From contig NZ_CP017241.1 in the NCBI RefSeq assembly GCF_001908375.1, positions 561,001 to 625,000 of the forward strand: 64,000 bases of DNA, in the 5' to 3' direction. Below the pieces are notes generated by a model. It did no database searches. It saw only the letters and a program-made list of their open reading frames with translations, and was not told the origin of the DNA. Below, piece by piece: positions 17,527-27,060 of this stretch (the stretch's first letter is position 1; each line of letters opens with the position of its first letter). The DNA is from Rhizobium etli 8C-3 (GTDB lineage Bacteria; Pseudomonadota; Alphaproteobacteria; Rhizobiales; Rhizobiaceae). Made by a program: the position numbers and the translations under genes.

Positions 17527-18033
17527 ATGGACGAGCTTCACCGCTCCGGCTGCCCGATCAACCTGACGCTGGAAATCCTCGGTGACCGATGGAGCCTGAT
17601 CGTCATCCGCGACATCATGTTCGGCAATCGCCGTCACTTCCGCGAACTGCTGCAGAATTCGCAGGAAGGCATCGCTTCCAACATCCTTGCCGACCGCCTG
17701 CGCCGCCTCGTGGACAAGGGCTTGCTGACCAGAAACGACGATCCCACGCACAAGCAGAAAGCCATCTACAGTCTTACCGAGATGGCGATCGACCTCGTGC
17801 CGCTCTTTGCCCATATGGGCGCCTGGGGCCGCAGACATCTGCCGGTGTCCGAAGAGCTCTCCATTCGCGCCGAGTTGCTGGAAAATGGCGGCCTGCGGCT
17901 TTGGGAAGACTTCATGGATGAATTGCGGGCAAAACACCTGGGCAAAGATCTGCAGCCGGGAACGCCCTCGGTGCTCGACCGCCTCACCGAGGCCTATCTT
18001 GAGGTCGTTGCAAAAAAGAAAAAGTCCGCCTGA
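17527..18033 (+). CDS. HxlR-family transcriptional regulator
   Basis: 168 residues from MDELHRSGCP, with TTGGAG ten bases upstream; an in-frame ATG at 17491 would add 12 residues. HxlR winged helix: CPINLTLEILGDRWSLIVIR, FGNRRHFRELLQ and ILADRLRRLVDKGL. The N-terminal Cys (GCPI), often a redox or thiol sensor in this family, is present. Divergent from the DHFR-like reductase and abutting the convergent TIGR02186 gene with no spacer. Confidence 0.9.
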   Translation: MDELHRSGCPINLTLEILGDRWSLIVIRDIMFGNRRHFRELLQNSQEGIASNILADRLRRLVDKGLLTRNDDPTHKQKAIYSLTEMAIDLVPLFAHMGAWGRRHLPVSEELSIRAELLENGGLRLWEDFMDELRAKHLGKDLQPGTPSVLDRLTEAYLEVVAKKKKSA

Positions 18034-18840
18034 TCAATCCTTGCGGAAGACGATGCTTGCGCCCCAGCCGGTCACGATCGCCAGGAACACGGCGAAAATG
18101 CCGTAGGGAATGGGCTGTTCATGAGCCGCATCGGTAAGCATCTGCTCGATGCCGGTCTTGATGACGCGCAGCGGCACCGATTTTTGCGTCACGAACACCC
18201 CGCTCTTGAAGAGATAGGCACGCACCGTGTGCACGCCGTTCGGAATGTTGGCCGGCAGGCGAAGGCTTGCCTTGAAAAGATTGGAACTGACGAAGCGTAC
18301 GCCGGTCGGGTCGCGCTCGTAGAGCCCGCCGGTCTGCTGCAACCGCCGGAAGGCGGTGCGGAACTCGCCGAGGCTGCTGCCGTCTCCGACGAAGCCGACG
18401 GGCGTCAGCGGGATATGGTCGATGCCGATCCCCTGATCGGTGAGGTTGAGCGGTGTCACCACGTCGTCGATCGAGCGTGAGCTCGACATCGAATAGGAAT
18501 GCGGTACGCCTTCGAAGGTCATGGAGTCGGTATTGATCCAGATGCCGAAGACGCGTTCCTTCTTGCGCACCGTCGCATCTTCGCGCGGGCCCTCCAAAAC
18601 AACGACGACGTCGTACTGGCCGACGGCAAGCAAAAGGTTGTCGGTATTGGTCAGCGCTCCGAAGATCGTCAGGTCGGCGCCGCGGAAATCGGAGGTGATG
18701 GCGATTTCGCTGCTGGACGTGCCGATCTCCAGCCCCTCGCGCCCTTCTTCGGAATTCTGGCCCGGCAGCAGCATCTGCGCTGCGGCAATTTCCGGCAAGA
18801 GGCAGAAGAGAGCGAAAAGACAAAGGCGAATCCGCTTCAT
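18034..18840 (-). CDS. TIGR02186-family exported membrane-anchored protein
   Basis: 268 residues: signal peptide (LCLFALFCLLPEIAAAQ), an extracytoplasmic beta-rich domain with EIAITSDFRGADLTIFGA, and one C-terminal membrane helix (YGIFAVFLAIVTGWGASI). The family is regularly found beside TauE/SafE sulfite-exporter-like permeases. Here its ATG overlaps the permease stop by one base (TGATG), so the two are translationally coupled. Exact role unknown; a periplasmic accessory of the transporter is likely. Confidence 0.85.
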   Translation of the reverse strand: MKRIRLCLFALFCLLPEIAAAQMLLPGQNSEEGREGLEIGTSSSEIAITSDFRGADLTIFGALTNTDNLLLAVGQYDVVVVLEGPREDATVRKKERVFGIWINTDSMTFEGVPHSYSMSSSRSIDDVVTPLNLTDQGIGIDHIPLTPVGFVGDGSSLGEFRTAFRRLQQTGGLYERDPTGVRFVSSNLFKASLRLPANIPNGVHTVRAYLFKSGVFVTQKSVPLRVIKTGIEQMLTDAAHEQPIPYGIFAVFLAIVTGWGASIVFRKD

Positions 18841-19760
18841 CAGTACGGTCCCATCACGACGGAATAGATGTCCGCGGGCGTCACGACCAGCGCCACCGCC
18901 AGGCGGATGCCGACGGCGAGAACGAGCAGCCCGAGCAGCGCCCGCAATTGTTCGCCGCGCAGTTTCTGGCCGACGCGCACGCCGTATTGCGCGCCGACGA
19001 CGCCGGCCACCATCAAGATGAAGGCAAGCACGATATCGACGGAATAGTTGGTCGCAGCCTGCACCACGGTTGTGTAGGCGGTGACGAAGATGATCTGGAA
19101 CAGTGATGTTCCGACGACGACATTGGTGGGGATGCGCAGCAGGTAGATCATCGCCGGCACCATGATGAAGCCGCCGCCGACGCCCATGATGGAGGTCAGG
19201 ATGCCGATCCCAAAGCCGAGCGCGACGATCGGGATGACGCTGAGGAAGATCTTCGATTTCTTGAACCGCACCTTCAGCGGCAGGCGGTGGACCCAGTGGT
19301 GATGTCCGGGCCTGCGCGGTGTCGGCGGCACGTTCTTGGCCGCGCGGCGCATGGCGTTGATGCTTTCGAGCAGCATCAGACCGCCGACAGTGCCGAGAAA
19401 GATGACGTACATCAGCGAGATGATGAGATCGAGCTGACCGACCCGCCTCAACAGCGAGAAGATCCAGATGCCGATCGTCGCGCCCGTAAGGCCGCCGACT
19501 AGCAGGACGGTCCCGAGCTTCACGTCCAGCGTCCCGCGCCTGAAATGCGTGATCGCGCCGGAGATCGAGGAAGCGACCACCTGGTTTGCGCCGGTGGCGA
19601 CGGCTACCACGGGCGGGATGTTATAGAAGATGAGCAGCGGCGTGATCAGAAAGCCGCCGCCGACGCCGAACATGCCGGACAGGAAGCCGACGGCCGCACC
19701 CATGCCGAGGATGATGAAGATGTTCACCGACAATTCTGCGATGGGCAGATAGATTGTCAC
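18840..19760 (-). CDS. sulfite exporter TauE/SafE-family permease
   Basis: 306 residues from a GTG at 19760 (VTIYLPIAELSVN); an ATG 120 bases upstream would add a non-hydrophobic leader unlike the family. About eight membrane segments with the TSUP repeats GMGAAVGFLSGMFGVGGGFL and GFGIGILTSIMGVGGGF. A His-rich cytosolic loop (RPGHHHWVHRL) lies between the halves. Probably moves sulfite or a sulfonate-derived anion. Coupled to the TIGR02186 gene. Confidence 0.88.
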   Translation of the reverse strand: MTIYLPIAELSVNIFIILGMGAAVGFLSGMFGVGGGFLITPLLIFYNIPPVVAVATGANQVVASSISGAITHFRRGTLDVKLGTVLLVGGLTGATIGIWIFSLLRRVGQLDLIISLMYVIFLGTVGGLMLLESINAMRRAAKNVPPTPRRPGHHHWVHRLPLKVRFKKSKIFLSVIPIVALGFGIGILTSIMGVGGGFIMVPAMIYLLRIPTNVVVGTSLFQIIFVTAYTTVVQAATNYSVDIVLAFILMVAGVVGAQYGVRVGQKLRGEQLRALLGLLVLAVGIRLAVALVVTPADIYSVVMGPY

Positions 19761-19880
19761 AGCCGACCCCGAATTATACTGCCCCCGCCGGGCAGGTGTC
19801 TTTGCGTCCCGTTCGAATGGCGCATCATACGGCGAAATCGTTGCCAGAGGCTTTCGATAAACGACATGCGATCCGCCCAT

Positions 19881-20241
19881 TACGCGAGCGATAAGTTCCG
19901 ATTAATTGGGCTTTTTTCAGATTTTGTGACGACGGCGGGCGAGCAGTCGACGAAGCGTGGCTCTTGGGCAGCGCACTTTGGCAGGCCTTACGCGACAGGC
20001 TCGACAATTCGCCACCGCTGCGTCGGGCAAGAAACGATCGAAATGACCAAATCAAGGCGTGATATCAGCGGCCATGAGGGGCTCCTGGCCGGCGCGAGGG
20101 CACCAACGCGGCCCACGTCAGCACAAGGACAGCGCCGAAGAGCAGCATGCCCGTCGAATTTGGCCTCGACGATTGCTGGGGCACGGTTACCGAACAGCTT
20201 GCAAGTAAAGTCGAGAAGGGGCGCCTGAGGCTATCTCATCG
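19881..20241. other. intergenic region, nothing firm
   Basis: About 360 bases. A 27-codon hydrophobic frame on the minus strand near 20150 has no ribosome site and is not called. Confidence 0.4.
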
Positions 20242-21312
20242 TCACTGCCCGGCCCGTGCCAGCCCGTGCGCCACGAGCCGGTCGATGACTTCGGCATAAC
20301 TCACGCCGCTTGCCGCCATTGCCTTGGAATACATGCTGATATCGGTGAAGCCGGGGATGGTATTGATCTCGTTGACCAGGAATTGCATGTCCGGTGTCAG
20401 GAAAAAGTCGACGCGCGCCATGCTGTCGCAGCCGACGGCCCTGAAAGCCCTTGCGGCCATATCCCGCATGCCGGCCTCGATGTTCGGCGGCAATTCTGCC
20501 GGTATTTTCAGCGCCGCACCGTTCTCGTCGATATATTTTGCATTGTAGCTGTAGAAGCCATGGCTCTCGGCCGGAACGATCTCGCCGGGCCGTGAAACGA
20601 AGAGCTTGCCTGCCTTGTCCTCGAGCACGCTGAATTCGATCTCGCGCCCACGAACGAATTCCTCCGCCAGCAGCTTGCGGTCGTGCCGGAAGCCTTCCGC
20701 AAGCGCACCGTCGAATTCCTGGCTGGCATGGACCTTTCTGACGCCGACCGACGAGCCCTGCCGCGCCGGCTTGATGAAGAGCGGCAGGCCGAGTTCGTCT
20801 TCCAGCGCAAGAAAGGAAGGCTGTGCGCCCTCGTGAAAAGTCACCGAGCGCGCCACCGGCACCCCGGCTGCCTTCAGGAGCTGCTTTGCGATATCCTTGT
20901 CGAGTGCGGTCGCAGATCCGAGAATGCCGCAGCCGGCAAGCGGCACTCGGGCAACCTCCGCAAGGCCCTGCACGGAGCCGTCCTCGCCATGCAGGCCGTG
21001 AAGGACCGGAAAGAGAATATCGATCGTTGGCAGTTCGTAAGCCGGTCCGCCAGCGGGAATTGCAAACAAGCGTCCGCGTCCGCCCGGTAGGAGGCAGACC
21101 TCGGCTCCGGTATCCGGTTTCGCAAGCGTTCCATCCTCGAAGCTGCTCAACAGCCATTGTCCTTGGCGGGTGACGAACACCGGAACGGCGTCGTATTTTT
21201 GAGGCTCCAGCGCACGCATCACATTGGTAGCCGAAAGCACCGATACATCGTGCTCGGTCGATCGTCCGCCGAAGAGCACGGCAATGCGCAGTCTGGTTGA
21301 TGCATCGGTCAT
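20242..21312 (-). CDS. ddl: D-alanine--D-alanine ligase (DdlA type)
   Basis: 356 residues. ATP-grasp ligase joining two D-Ala for peptidoglycan precursors. Motifs: FGGRSTEHDVSVLSA near residue 15, HGLHGEDGSVQG near 110, the ATP-binding loop IKPARQGSSVGVRKV near 180, and the metal site RVDFFLTPD followed by NEINTIPGFT. GGAGA precedes the ATG. It follows a C39-like peptidase gene by 32 bases on the same strand. The mur/fts cluster that usually holds ddlB is absent, so this is probably an additional Ddl. Confidence 0.92.
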   Translation of the reverse strand: MTDASTRLRIAVLFGGRSTEHDVSVLSATNVMRALEPQKYDAVPVFVTRQGQWLLSSFEDGTLAKPDTGAEVCLLPGGRGRLFAIPAGGPAYELPTIDILFPVLHGLHGEDGSVQGLAEVARVPLAGCGILGSATALDKDIAKQLLKAAGVPVARSVTFHEGAQPSFLALEDELGLPLFIKPARQGSSVGVRKVHASQEFDGALAEGFRHDRKLLAEEFVRGREIEFSVLEDKAGKLFVSRPGEIVPAESHGFYSYNAKYIDENGAALKIPAELPPNIEAGMRDMAARAFRAVGCDSMARVDFFLTPDMQFLVNEINTIPGFTDISMYSKAMAASGVSYAEVIDRLVAHGLARAGQ

Positions 21313-21344
21313 GTAATGTCTCCGGAATGACTTGGTGAAAGGAC

Positions 21345-21965
21345 CTAGAAGCCGACGGCGATGCCTCGGTTGGCGAAGAAGCGATCGAAGACTGAAAGCG
21401 GCAGCGTCACATGCGCCTGGCTTTCCAGATTGTGTCCTGATGGATTGTGGAAGCGGATGGTTTCGGGTGAGGCCGCCGTCACCAGCACCAGGTGGCCGCC
21501 CTTCGACGGCGGCTCACGCTCTGGCCAGCGGATTGCGTGATGCACCGAGGCAATGAAAAACTGCCACTTGGAAAGAAGTTCGGGAATGGCGGCCGTATCG
21601 ACATTCGTCATTGTCTGCGCGCCCAGCCCGAACCGTTCGGTGACGAACTTGACGAAAGGCGCATAGATCAGCCCCTTGATCGAGGCATCGGCGTCATTGA
21701 CGACATAGCCGCCATAGGCCGCACAGCCGCGGGCAAGATCGAGCGTCGGATAAAGCTCGCCGCGCGTGGCAAGGATCATCTTGAGGCAGGCCATACCGCA
21801 GACATTGACGGCCCAGCGGGCATATTCCTCGATCGTCTGGGCACCGGAATGCCGCCACAGCGGATCGCGCAGGAGCGCAGCAGAGCCATTTGCCACGACT
21901 GGCAGCGTCATCTCGGGCGTTTCCCATTGGCTGAAATAGGGCACGTCCGCCCGCCGTATATTCAC
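21345..21965 (-). CDS. C39-like cysteine peptidase-family protein
   Basis: 206 residues from a GTG at 21965 behind GGGGGA (VNIRRADVPYFSQWETPE). Papain-like C39 fold: probable catalytic Cys in WAVNVCGMACLKMILAT, and the His/Asn pair in GGHLVLVT and FHNPSG. No clear signal peptide, no ABC domain, and no double-Gly substrate beside it, so bacteriocin processing is unlikely. It lies directly upstream of ddl and probably shares its mRNA, hinting at a role in peptide or cell-wall metabolism (inference). Confidence 0.7.
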   Translation of the reverse strand: MNIRRADVPYFSQWETPEMTLPVVANGSAALLRDPLWRHSGAQTIEEYARWAVNVCGMACLKMILATRGELYPTLDLARGCAAYGGYVVNDADASIKGLIYAPFVKFVTERFGLGAQTMTNVDTAAIPELLSKWQFFIASVHHAIRWPEREPPSKGGHLVLVTAASPETIRFHNPSGHNLESQAHVTLPLSVFDRFFANRGIAVGF

Positions 21966-22454
21966 GAATCCCCCATCGGTGATCAAATCACGCCGGGAAA
22001 TTCCACAAGCAAAGCGACCCTTTTGCGGCGAACAGAACGGATCCTTCAAAATTGCGGTATGGGCAAGTGCCGCAAGAGCAGGGGTTTTTCGCCTATCTTG
22101 GAACGCAGTCCTGTGACCGCCAGGTGGCTGTCGTTTCGGCCTGCCGCAATGCATGCTCGCCGGCGGGTTCGTCTGGACGACGTCTGGAAGCCCAAAGGCG
22201 CAGATGATCTCAACAGCCGGTCAAGGAACACCGTCTTCGACCTCGACTGCTGCGCCCCCTCTTGGAGGCACAGGGGACGGTCATCGTCGGTGCCAGAACA
22301 TTCCGGGCGAACTCTTGAAAAAACAAGCGAAGTCCGAGCGACCAACCCGATCTCAAGCGATCTCGCTTGCTGGCGATTGCTTGCAATCGATGTGAGTTGA
22401 GGGAAAAAAGCAGCAATCGGCCCAGGTCAGTTCGACGCTTTCGTTGTCCTTCCG
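21966..22454. other. intergenic region with one hairpin
   Basis: About 490 bases. CGATTGC and GCAATCG form a perfect short hairpin at 22374-22389, 65 bases after the podJ stop, but no T-run follows on either strand. Otherwise nothing identified. Confidence 0.4.
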
Positions 22455-25400
22455 TCAAGCCTTTGTCGTGTTCTTGGCGTTGCGCTCCAGGAGCGCCTTT
22501 ACCGTGTCGTCGTTGATCCTGCCGCTCGGGTCCTGGCCGACCGACTTCTGGAAGCTCTTGATCGCGGCGGTCGTCTTTGCGCCCATCTCGCCGTCCGCCG
22601 GCCCGGCGTCGAAGCCGTTGTTGTTGAGGATCGCCTGAATGTTGCGGATCGCCTTCTTCATATCGATTGTCGAGGTCTTCGTGCCGTTGCTCGCCCAGCC
22701 GTCCGGGATTTCGATGCCGTTGGCCTTGTTGTCAAGCGGTTGCGGCTTCCAGGCTTCCGTTGCAGCCCGCGCCTTTTCAAGGTCGGCGGGCTTCATCGCC
22801 TTTGCCACTTCGTCGCGCTTGGCACCGGCGTCCTTGTCGCCGCCCTTTGCAGCGATTGCGAACCACTTGTAGCTTTCGCCGAGGTCCTGCGCTACTCCGT
22901 TGCCGCGGGCCCAAAGGATCGCCAGGTTGAACTGGCTGTCGGTGATGCCGAGGTCGGCCGCCCTGGTGAACCAGTTTGCGGCTGCCGTGTAATCCTGCTC
23001 GCCCAGCGCACCGGAGGCGTAGAGCACGGCCAGATTGTGCATGGCGCTGGCATTGCCCTGATTGGCAGCCTGCTCGTAGAAGGCCTTGGCCCTGCCGATA
23101 TCGCGTGCGACGCCGGTCCCCTTCTCGTACATGCTGCCGAGACGGTATTGCGCCGGAGCAAAGCCTTTGTCGGCGGCAAGCTGATACCAGCTTGCTGCCT
23201 GAGCCTGGTCGGCCGCCAGTCCGTTGCGGCCTTCGGTATAGCGTGCGCCGATCTCGAAGAGGGCGAGCGGGTCGCCGTTGCGGGCGGCCTGTGCCAGCGC
23301 CTGCGGCTGGATCGTGTCCGGCACGGATATGGAAGACGGCGCGGGCGAGGCATTCGTCGAAACTGGAACGTCCTTGGGCGAGAACGTTGCGGCATCCTGT
23401 GCCGGCGCGCCTGGCGTCAGCGTCGAAGCACCTTCGCCGTCAAGCGGGACGGCGTCGGTCAGGTGACCGGCCGGTGCGGTCTGCATGGCGTCCGGCTCGG
23501 TCTGTGCCGTGTCTGCGGAGGGCGATGCTGCGGCCTCGGGGTCTGCAGATTCCATCGGCGTGACGGCTGCGGTCGCTTCCAAGCTCTGTTCCGGCATGGC
23601 CGAGTTATTGGCTGCAACGGGGTTCTGCGCGGCGTCCGAAAGCAGCGAGACTTCGTCCCGCGGGGCCTGTTCGCCGCTCGTCAGCGTCCGGGCAAGAGGG
23701 AAGGCCATGATGGCGAGCAGCACGGCGCCGGCAGCAAGCAGAAGTGGACGACGGAAGCGGCTGAAGGCGCTGGCGCCGCCGGCAGGCTTTGGTGCCTTGG
23801 ATTTCTTCTCGGCCTTGACCGGCTGGGCCCTTGGATCGGCTTCCATGGCGGCGGCCTGGGCTGCGCGGCGGGCGGCGGCGATATAGTCGGCGCGTTCGTT
23901 TTCGGTTGCCGGCTTTGGATTGTTGCGCGCCGCCGCCTGGCTGGCGCGTACCCGCTCCAGGATCTTCTTCACATCCGGCGCGCCCGAGCCCGGCTCCAGC
24001 GGCTCGTTCGATGCTTCCTCGCCAGGCATCAGGTCGACCGGATCGATCGACGGCGCGGGATCGATGACGGTGCGCTCGACAGCCTTCGCCTTTTCGGTCT
24101 TCTTGCCCGGAATCAGCCGCTTGCCGAGTGCTGAAAGCAGGCTGCCCTTTGGGGGCGTGGCGGCTCCGGCGGGATTGGTTGCTGCTTCGATCGCGCTCGC
24201 GCTCGTATCGGCTGTGGGCGGAAAAGGCGCAGGCACGACAGGCTCGCTGATCGTCTCGGCCGTTCGCAAAAGCGGCGAGCCGCCCTTTTGACCGAAGACG
24301 GCCGGTGTCTCGCTTTCCTCGCCACCAGCAGGGACCAGTGCGTAGGGATCGATCTCGAAATCGGCATCTGCGGCGGGCATCCTTGCCGCCGGCCGGTTGC
24401 GGCTTTCCATGTCGTCCAGCCGGTCGGCGATCTGCACCAGCGTCTCGTGCAGTGCCTGGAACGTCTTGTGCGTGCGTTCATCGCTGCTGCGGCTGAGCTC
24501 TTCCAGATGCCGCAGATCTTCGGCGAGCGCGTTAAGCGCCGACATGTCGGCGGCCGGAACTGCGCCGGCCTGGAGACCGCCGTTGCGGGAATAGGCCTCG
24601 ACGACGGCTTCGGCCGCCTGGCGGGCGGCCTCGATGATGTATTCGTCGCTGGTTGCCATGTAGTCTTCGATGGCGCCCATGCGGCGGTCGAGCTCGACCG
24701 GAATGGCGTCACCGCCGGCGCGCGGCGAGTTCATCAGCGCAGAAAGACCGGCAATCTGGTCTTCGAGGTTCTTCAGGGCACGCGCATCCGTCGGCGGCGC
24801 CGCAGTGCTTTCCTCGAGGCGTGCCGCGATATCGCTGAGGCGCCCCTCGATGCGCCGAAATGCAACGTCATCGGTAGCCGCGCCATGCGCAGGCTGCACG
24901 TCCATCTGGTCGATGCGGCGCGCAAGATAGTCCAGCCGTTCCGCCAGCACGTCATTGACTGCGCCGCTTTCCAGCGCGTCGATCTTGCGGGAGATATCGG
25001 CAAGCGTGCCGTTCAGATCGGCCTGCGGAACCGTCTTTTGAGCACGCTCGAGCATGAAGGAAAGCTGCTCGAGCCGCTCGTCGAGGCGTGCCGTCGCTTT
25101 GGTATTGGCGAGTTCCTCGACGCGTCGCGTCAGCATTTCCAGCCGGTCGGCAAGGCCTTCGGCGGGCAGTGCGCGGCTTTCCGCACTGCGGCCCACCATA
25201 TCGATCTGCTCGGCCAGCGCATTCAGCCGACCTTCGAGGCGATGCATCAGCGCCGGGTCGCCGCTTGCCGCGCTGCGCCCGCTTGCCGCGATTGCACGGC
25301 TGATCTCGTCAAGGCGCATATCCATTGCGGCAAACTGCTCGGCCATTGCGCGGTCATGCGGCCGGATCATGCTGCCGAACTGTTCCATCGCGGTGGCGAT

Positions 25401-26222
25401 CGCAATCAGCTTGTCTTCGAGCGCGCGCACCGCCGGGCTCTCGCCCATGCCGCCGATATGGCGCTTGATATCGTCGAGCCGGTAGGCAAGCGACACCAGC
25501 TCTTCCTGCAGGCCCGCCGTGTCCAGCGCATGCAGCTGGGTTTCGAAGCCGTCCCAGCGGCGTTCCATGTGGCGGATGGAATCTTCGCGGGCAAGCCCGT
25601 CCATCAGTGAGCGCAGCTCTTCGAATTCGCTTCGCAGGTCCGCAGCCTCCGGACCGGCAGAACGGCTGGAGAGCTGGTTTATGCTCTGGGCGAGCCGGCC
25701 CATGTCTTGGCGGATGTCGTCGGCGAAATGCGGGTCCTGCGCGCTCGTCTTGATCTCGCGCAACTCCGTTCGCAACGCATCCATCTCGCGCGCCACGCCG
25801 TCTGAAATATCGCGCTTCAGGTCCTGGCGCAGGTTGACGAGCGCCTGGGCAATCTCGGTCATCGTGTCGGGCGAGGCACCATAAGCAGGCGCGGCCTGCG
25901 GTGCCGGCATGCGCGGGGCAGATGCCGGCTCGCGGTAGGCGGCACGTTCGGCGGCTGCGCGTTCACGACCGGCGTCGAGCGTGCGCTGGCGCTCGCGGAT
26001 TTCTGCGAGCGGATCAGGCCGGGCTTCCGGTCTCGTATAAGCCGGTTCGTAAGGTCTGCCAAAGCTCTCGCGCTCCGCTGCAGCTGGCTGCGGCCTCGGT
26101 TCGCGGCTCGACTTGCCCATCAGGCCTTCGATGCGTGCCTCAAGCCCCTCGATCGTGCGGTTCAGCGCATCGAGCGATGCTCTGTCGGAATGCCGGGGGA
26201 TATTGGATCGCGATCCGTTCAT
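22455..26222 (-). CDS. podJ: PodJ-like polar organelle/localization factor with Sel1 repeats
   Basis: 1255 residues. Long cytoplasmic region rich in coiled coil (about 1-650; repeated LEEQ/RLD/IDQ patterns, e.g. RLDEISRAIAASGRSA), then a Pro/Ala/Ser linker and a single membrane helix near 825-848 (RPLLLAAGAVLLAIMAFPLA). The periplasmic part has a Ser/Thr/Ala-rich stretch, Sel1 repeats at about 985-1150 (e.g. YRLGSMYEKGTGVARD) and a peptidoglycan-binding domain at about 1190-1245. This is the layout of Caulobacter and rhizobial PodJ, which organises the old/new cell pole. Monocistronic. Confidence 0.85.
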   Translation of the reverse strand: MNGSRSNIPRHSDRASLDALNRTIEGLEARIEGLMGKSSREPRPQPAAAERESFGRPYEPAYTRPEARPDPLAEIRERQRTLDAGRERAAAERAAYREPASAPRMPAPQAAPAYGASPDTMTEIAQALVNLRQDLKRDISDGVAREMDALRTELREIKTSAQDPHFADDIRQDMGRLAQSINQLSSRSAGPEAADLRSEFEELRSLMDGLAREDSIRHMERRWDGFETQLHALDTAGLQEELVSLAYRLDDIKRHIGGMGESPAVRALEDKLIAIATAMEQFGSMIRPHDRAMAEQFAAMDMRLDEISRAIAASGRSAASGDPALMHRLEGRLNALAEQIDMVGRSAESRALPAEGLADRLEMLTRRVEELANTKATARLDERLEQLSFMLERAQKTVPQADLNGTLADISRKIDALESGAVNDVLAERLDYLARRIDQMDVQPAHGAATDDVAFRRIEGRLSDIAARLEESTAAPPTDARALKNLEDQIAGLSALMNSPRAGGDAIPVELDRRMGAIEDYMATSDEYIIEAARQAAEAVVEAYSRNGGLQAGAVPAADMSALNALAEDLRHLEELSRSSDERTHKTFQALHETLVQIADRLDDMESRNRPAARMPAADADFEIDPYALVPAGGEESETPAVFGQKGGSPLLRTAETISEPVVPAPFPPTADTSASAIEAATNPAGAATPPKGSLLSALGKRLIPGKKTEKAKAVERTVIDPAPSIDPVDLMPGEEASNEPLEPGSGAPDVKKILERVRASQAAARNNPKPATENERADYIAAARRAAQAAAMEADPRAQPVKAEKKSKAPKPAGGASAFSRFRRPLLLAAGAVLLAIMAFPLARTLTSGEQAPRDEVSLLSDAAQNPVAANNSAMPEQSLEATAAVTPMESADPEAAASPSADTAQTEPDAMQTAPAGHLTDAVPLDGEGASTLTPGAPAQDAATFSPKDVPVSTNASPAPSSISVPDTIQPQALAQAARNGDPLALFEIGARYTEGRNGLAADQAQAASWYQLAADKGFAPAQYRLGSMYEKGTGVARDIGRAKAFYEQAANQGNASAMHNLAVLYASGALGEQDYTAAANWFTRAADLGITDSQFNLAILWARGNGVAQDLGESYKWFAIAAKGGDKDAGAKRDEVAKAMKPADLEKARAATEAWKPQPLDNKANGIEIPDGWASNGTKTSTIDMKKAIRNIQAILNNNGFDAGPADGEMGAKTTAAIKSFQKSVGQDPSGRINDDTVKALLERNAKNTTKA

Positions 26223-26476
26223 CTTCCTGCTCGCTTCGTCTGCTCGGGACCCCCGTCAGGGCCAGGCCATTGGCTTGAGAGACCGTTCACCGGAGAAGAG
26301 CTTATTAGACTTTTCTCAACTTGAACGGCGTAGCGGCACTCCAAGTAAACGCGAGACTTGAAAAAGGAATGCGGATCACCACTGCTTACCCCGCACCTTT
26401 CACGAGACGTGGTAAACAAGCCGTTAACTTCAGTGAGAATTTTTTAATGTTTCGGTAAATCGGCACAGATTTTGAG

Positions 26477-26935
26477 CTAGATGCGCCGCTCCTTGATGGT
26501 GTTCATCACAAAGCTGGTCTCGATCGTATCGACGCATTTCAACCGCGCGATCTTCTCCTTGATGAAGCGCTCGTATTGATCCAGCCCAGCGCTCATCACC
26601 TTCAGGACATAGTCGCGCGAACCGGTGACGAGATGGCACTCGAGCACTTCGTCCCAACTGCGTACGGCAGTCTCGAACATCTGGATCTCGTCCTCGTGCT
26701 GGCGGCTGAGCCTTACGCAGGCGATTGCCGTCATCGTCCAGCCTTGTGCGATCGGATCGACCAGCGTCGTGTAGCCCTTTATGACGCCCGTCTCCTCCAG
26801 CCGCCGCAGCCTTCGAAGGCATGCCGAAGCAGAAAGCCCCACGCGCTCGGCAAGCTCGTTGTTGGTGATGCGCGCATCGGCCGTCAGTTCCTTCAGGATT
26901 CGCCGGTCGGTCTCATCAGCAATTTTCTGCGCCAT
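26477..26935 (-). CDS. Lrp/AsnC-family transcriptional regulator
   Basis: 152 residues: N-terminal AsnC-type helix-turn-helix (DETDRRILKELTADARI, LSASACLRRLRRLEETGVI) and a C-terminal RAM effector domain (CHLVTGSRDYVLKV). Divergent from the cystathionine gamma-synthase-like gene with a 125-base gap, so it is the likely regulator of that gene, presumably responding to an amino acid (inference). Confidence 0.92.
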   Translation of the reverse strand: MAQKIADETDRRILKELTADARITNNELAERVGLSASACLRRLRRLEETGVIKGYTTLVDPIAQGWTMTAIACVRLSRQHEDEIQMFETAVRSWDEVLECHLVTGSRDYVLKVMSAGLDQYERFIKEKIARLKCVDTIETSFVMNTIKERRI

Positions 26936-27060
26936 ATTTCAGATTGCTCCGCAGGAAGTTGCTTCCAAAGACCTCCTCCTGCGCCAAATAGCAAGAACGT
27001 GCCTCCGAATTTGATCTAATTTGCTGTTTGTCCCAATCCATCGGCCTGAGGAGACCGTCA

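Noticed and set aside
20140..20175. Short hydrophobic minus-strand frame as a membrane protein remnant
   Set aside because: Only 27 codons, no ribosome site and no matching neighbour.
20231..21157. 308-codon minus-strand ORF out of frame with ddl
   Set aside because: Overlaps ddl in another frame of the same strand; ddl has all ATP-grasp motifs.
24288..25610. 440-codon plus-strand ORF over podJ
   Set aside because: Antisense to PodJ; repetitive coiled-coil coding makes it open.
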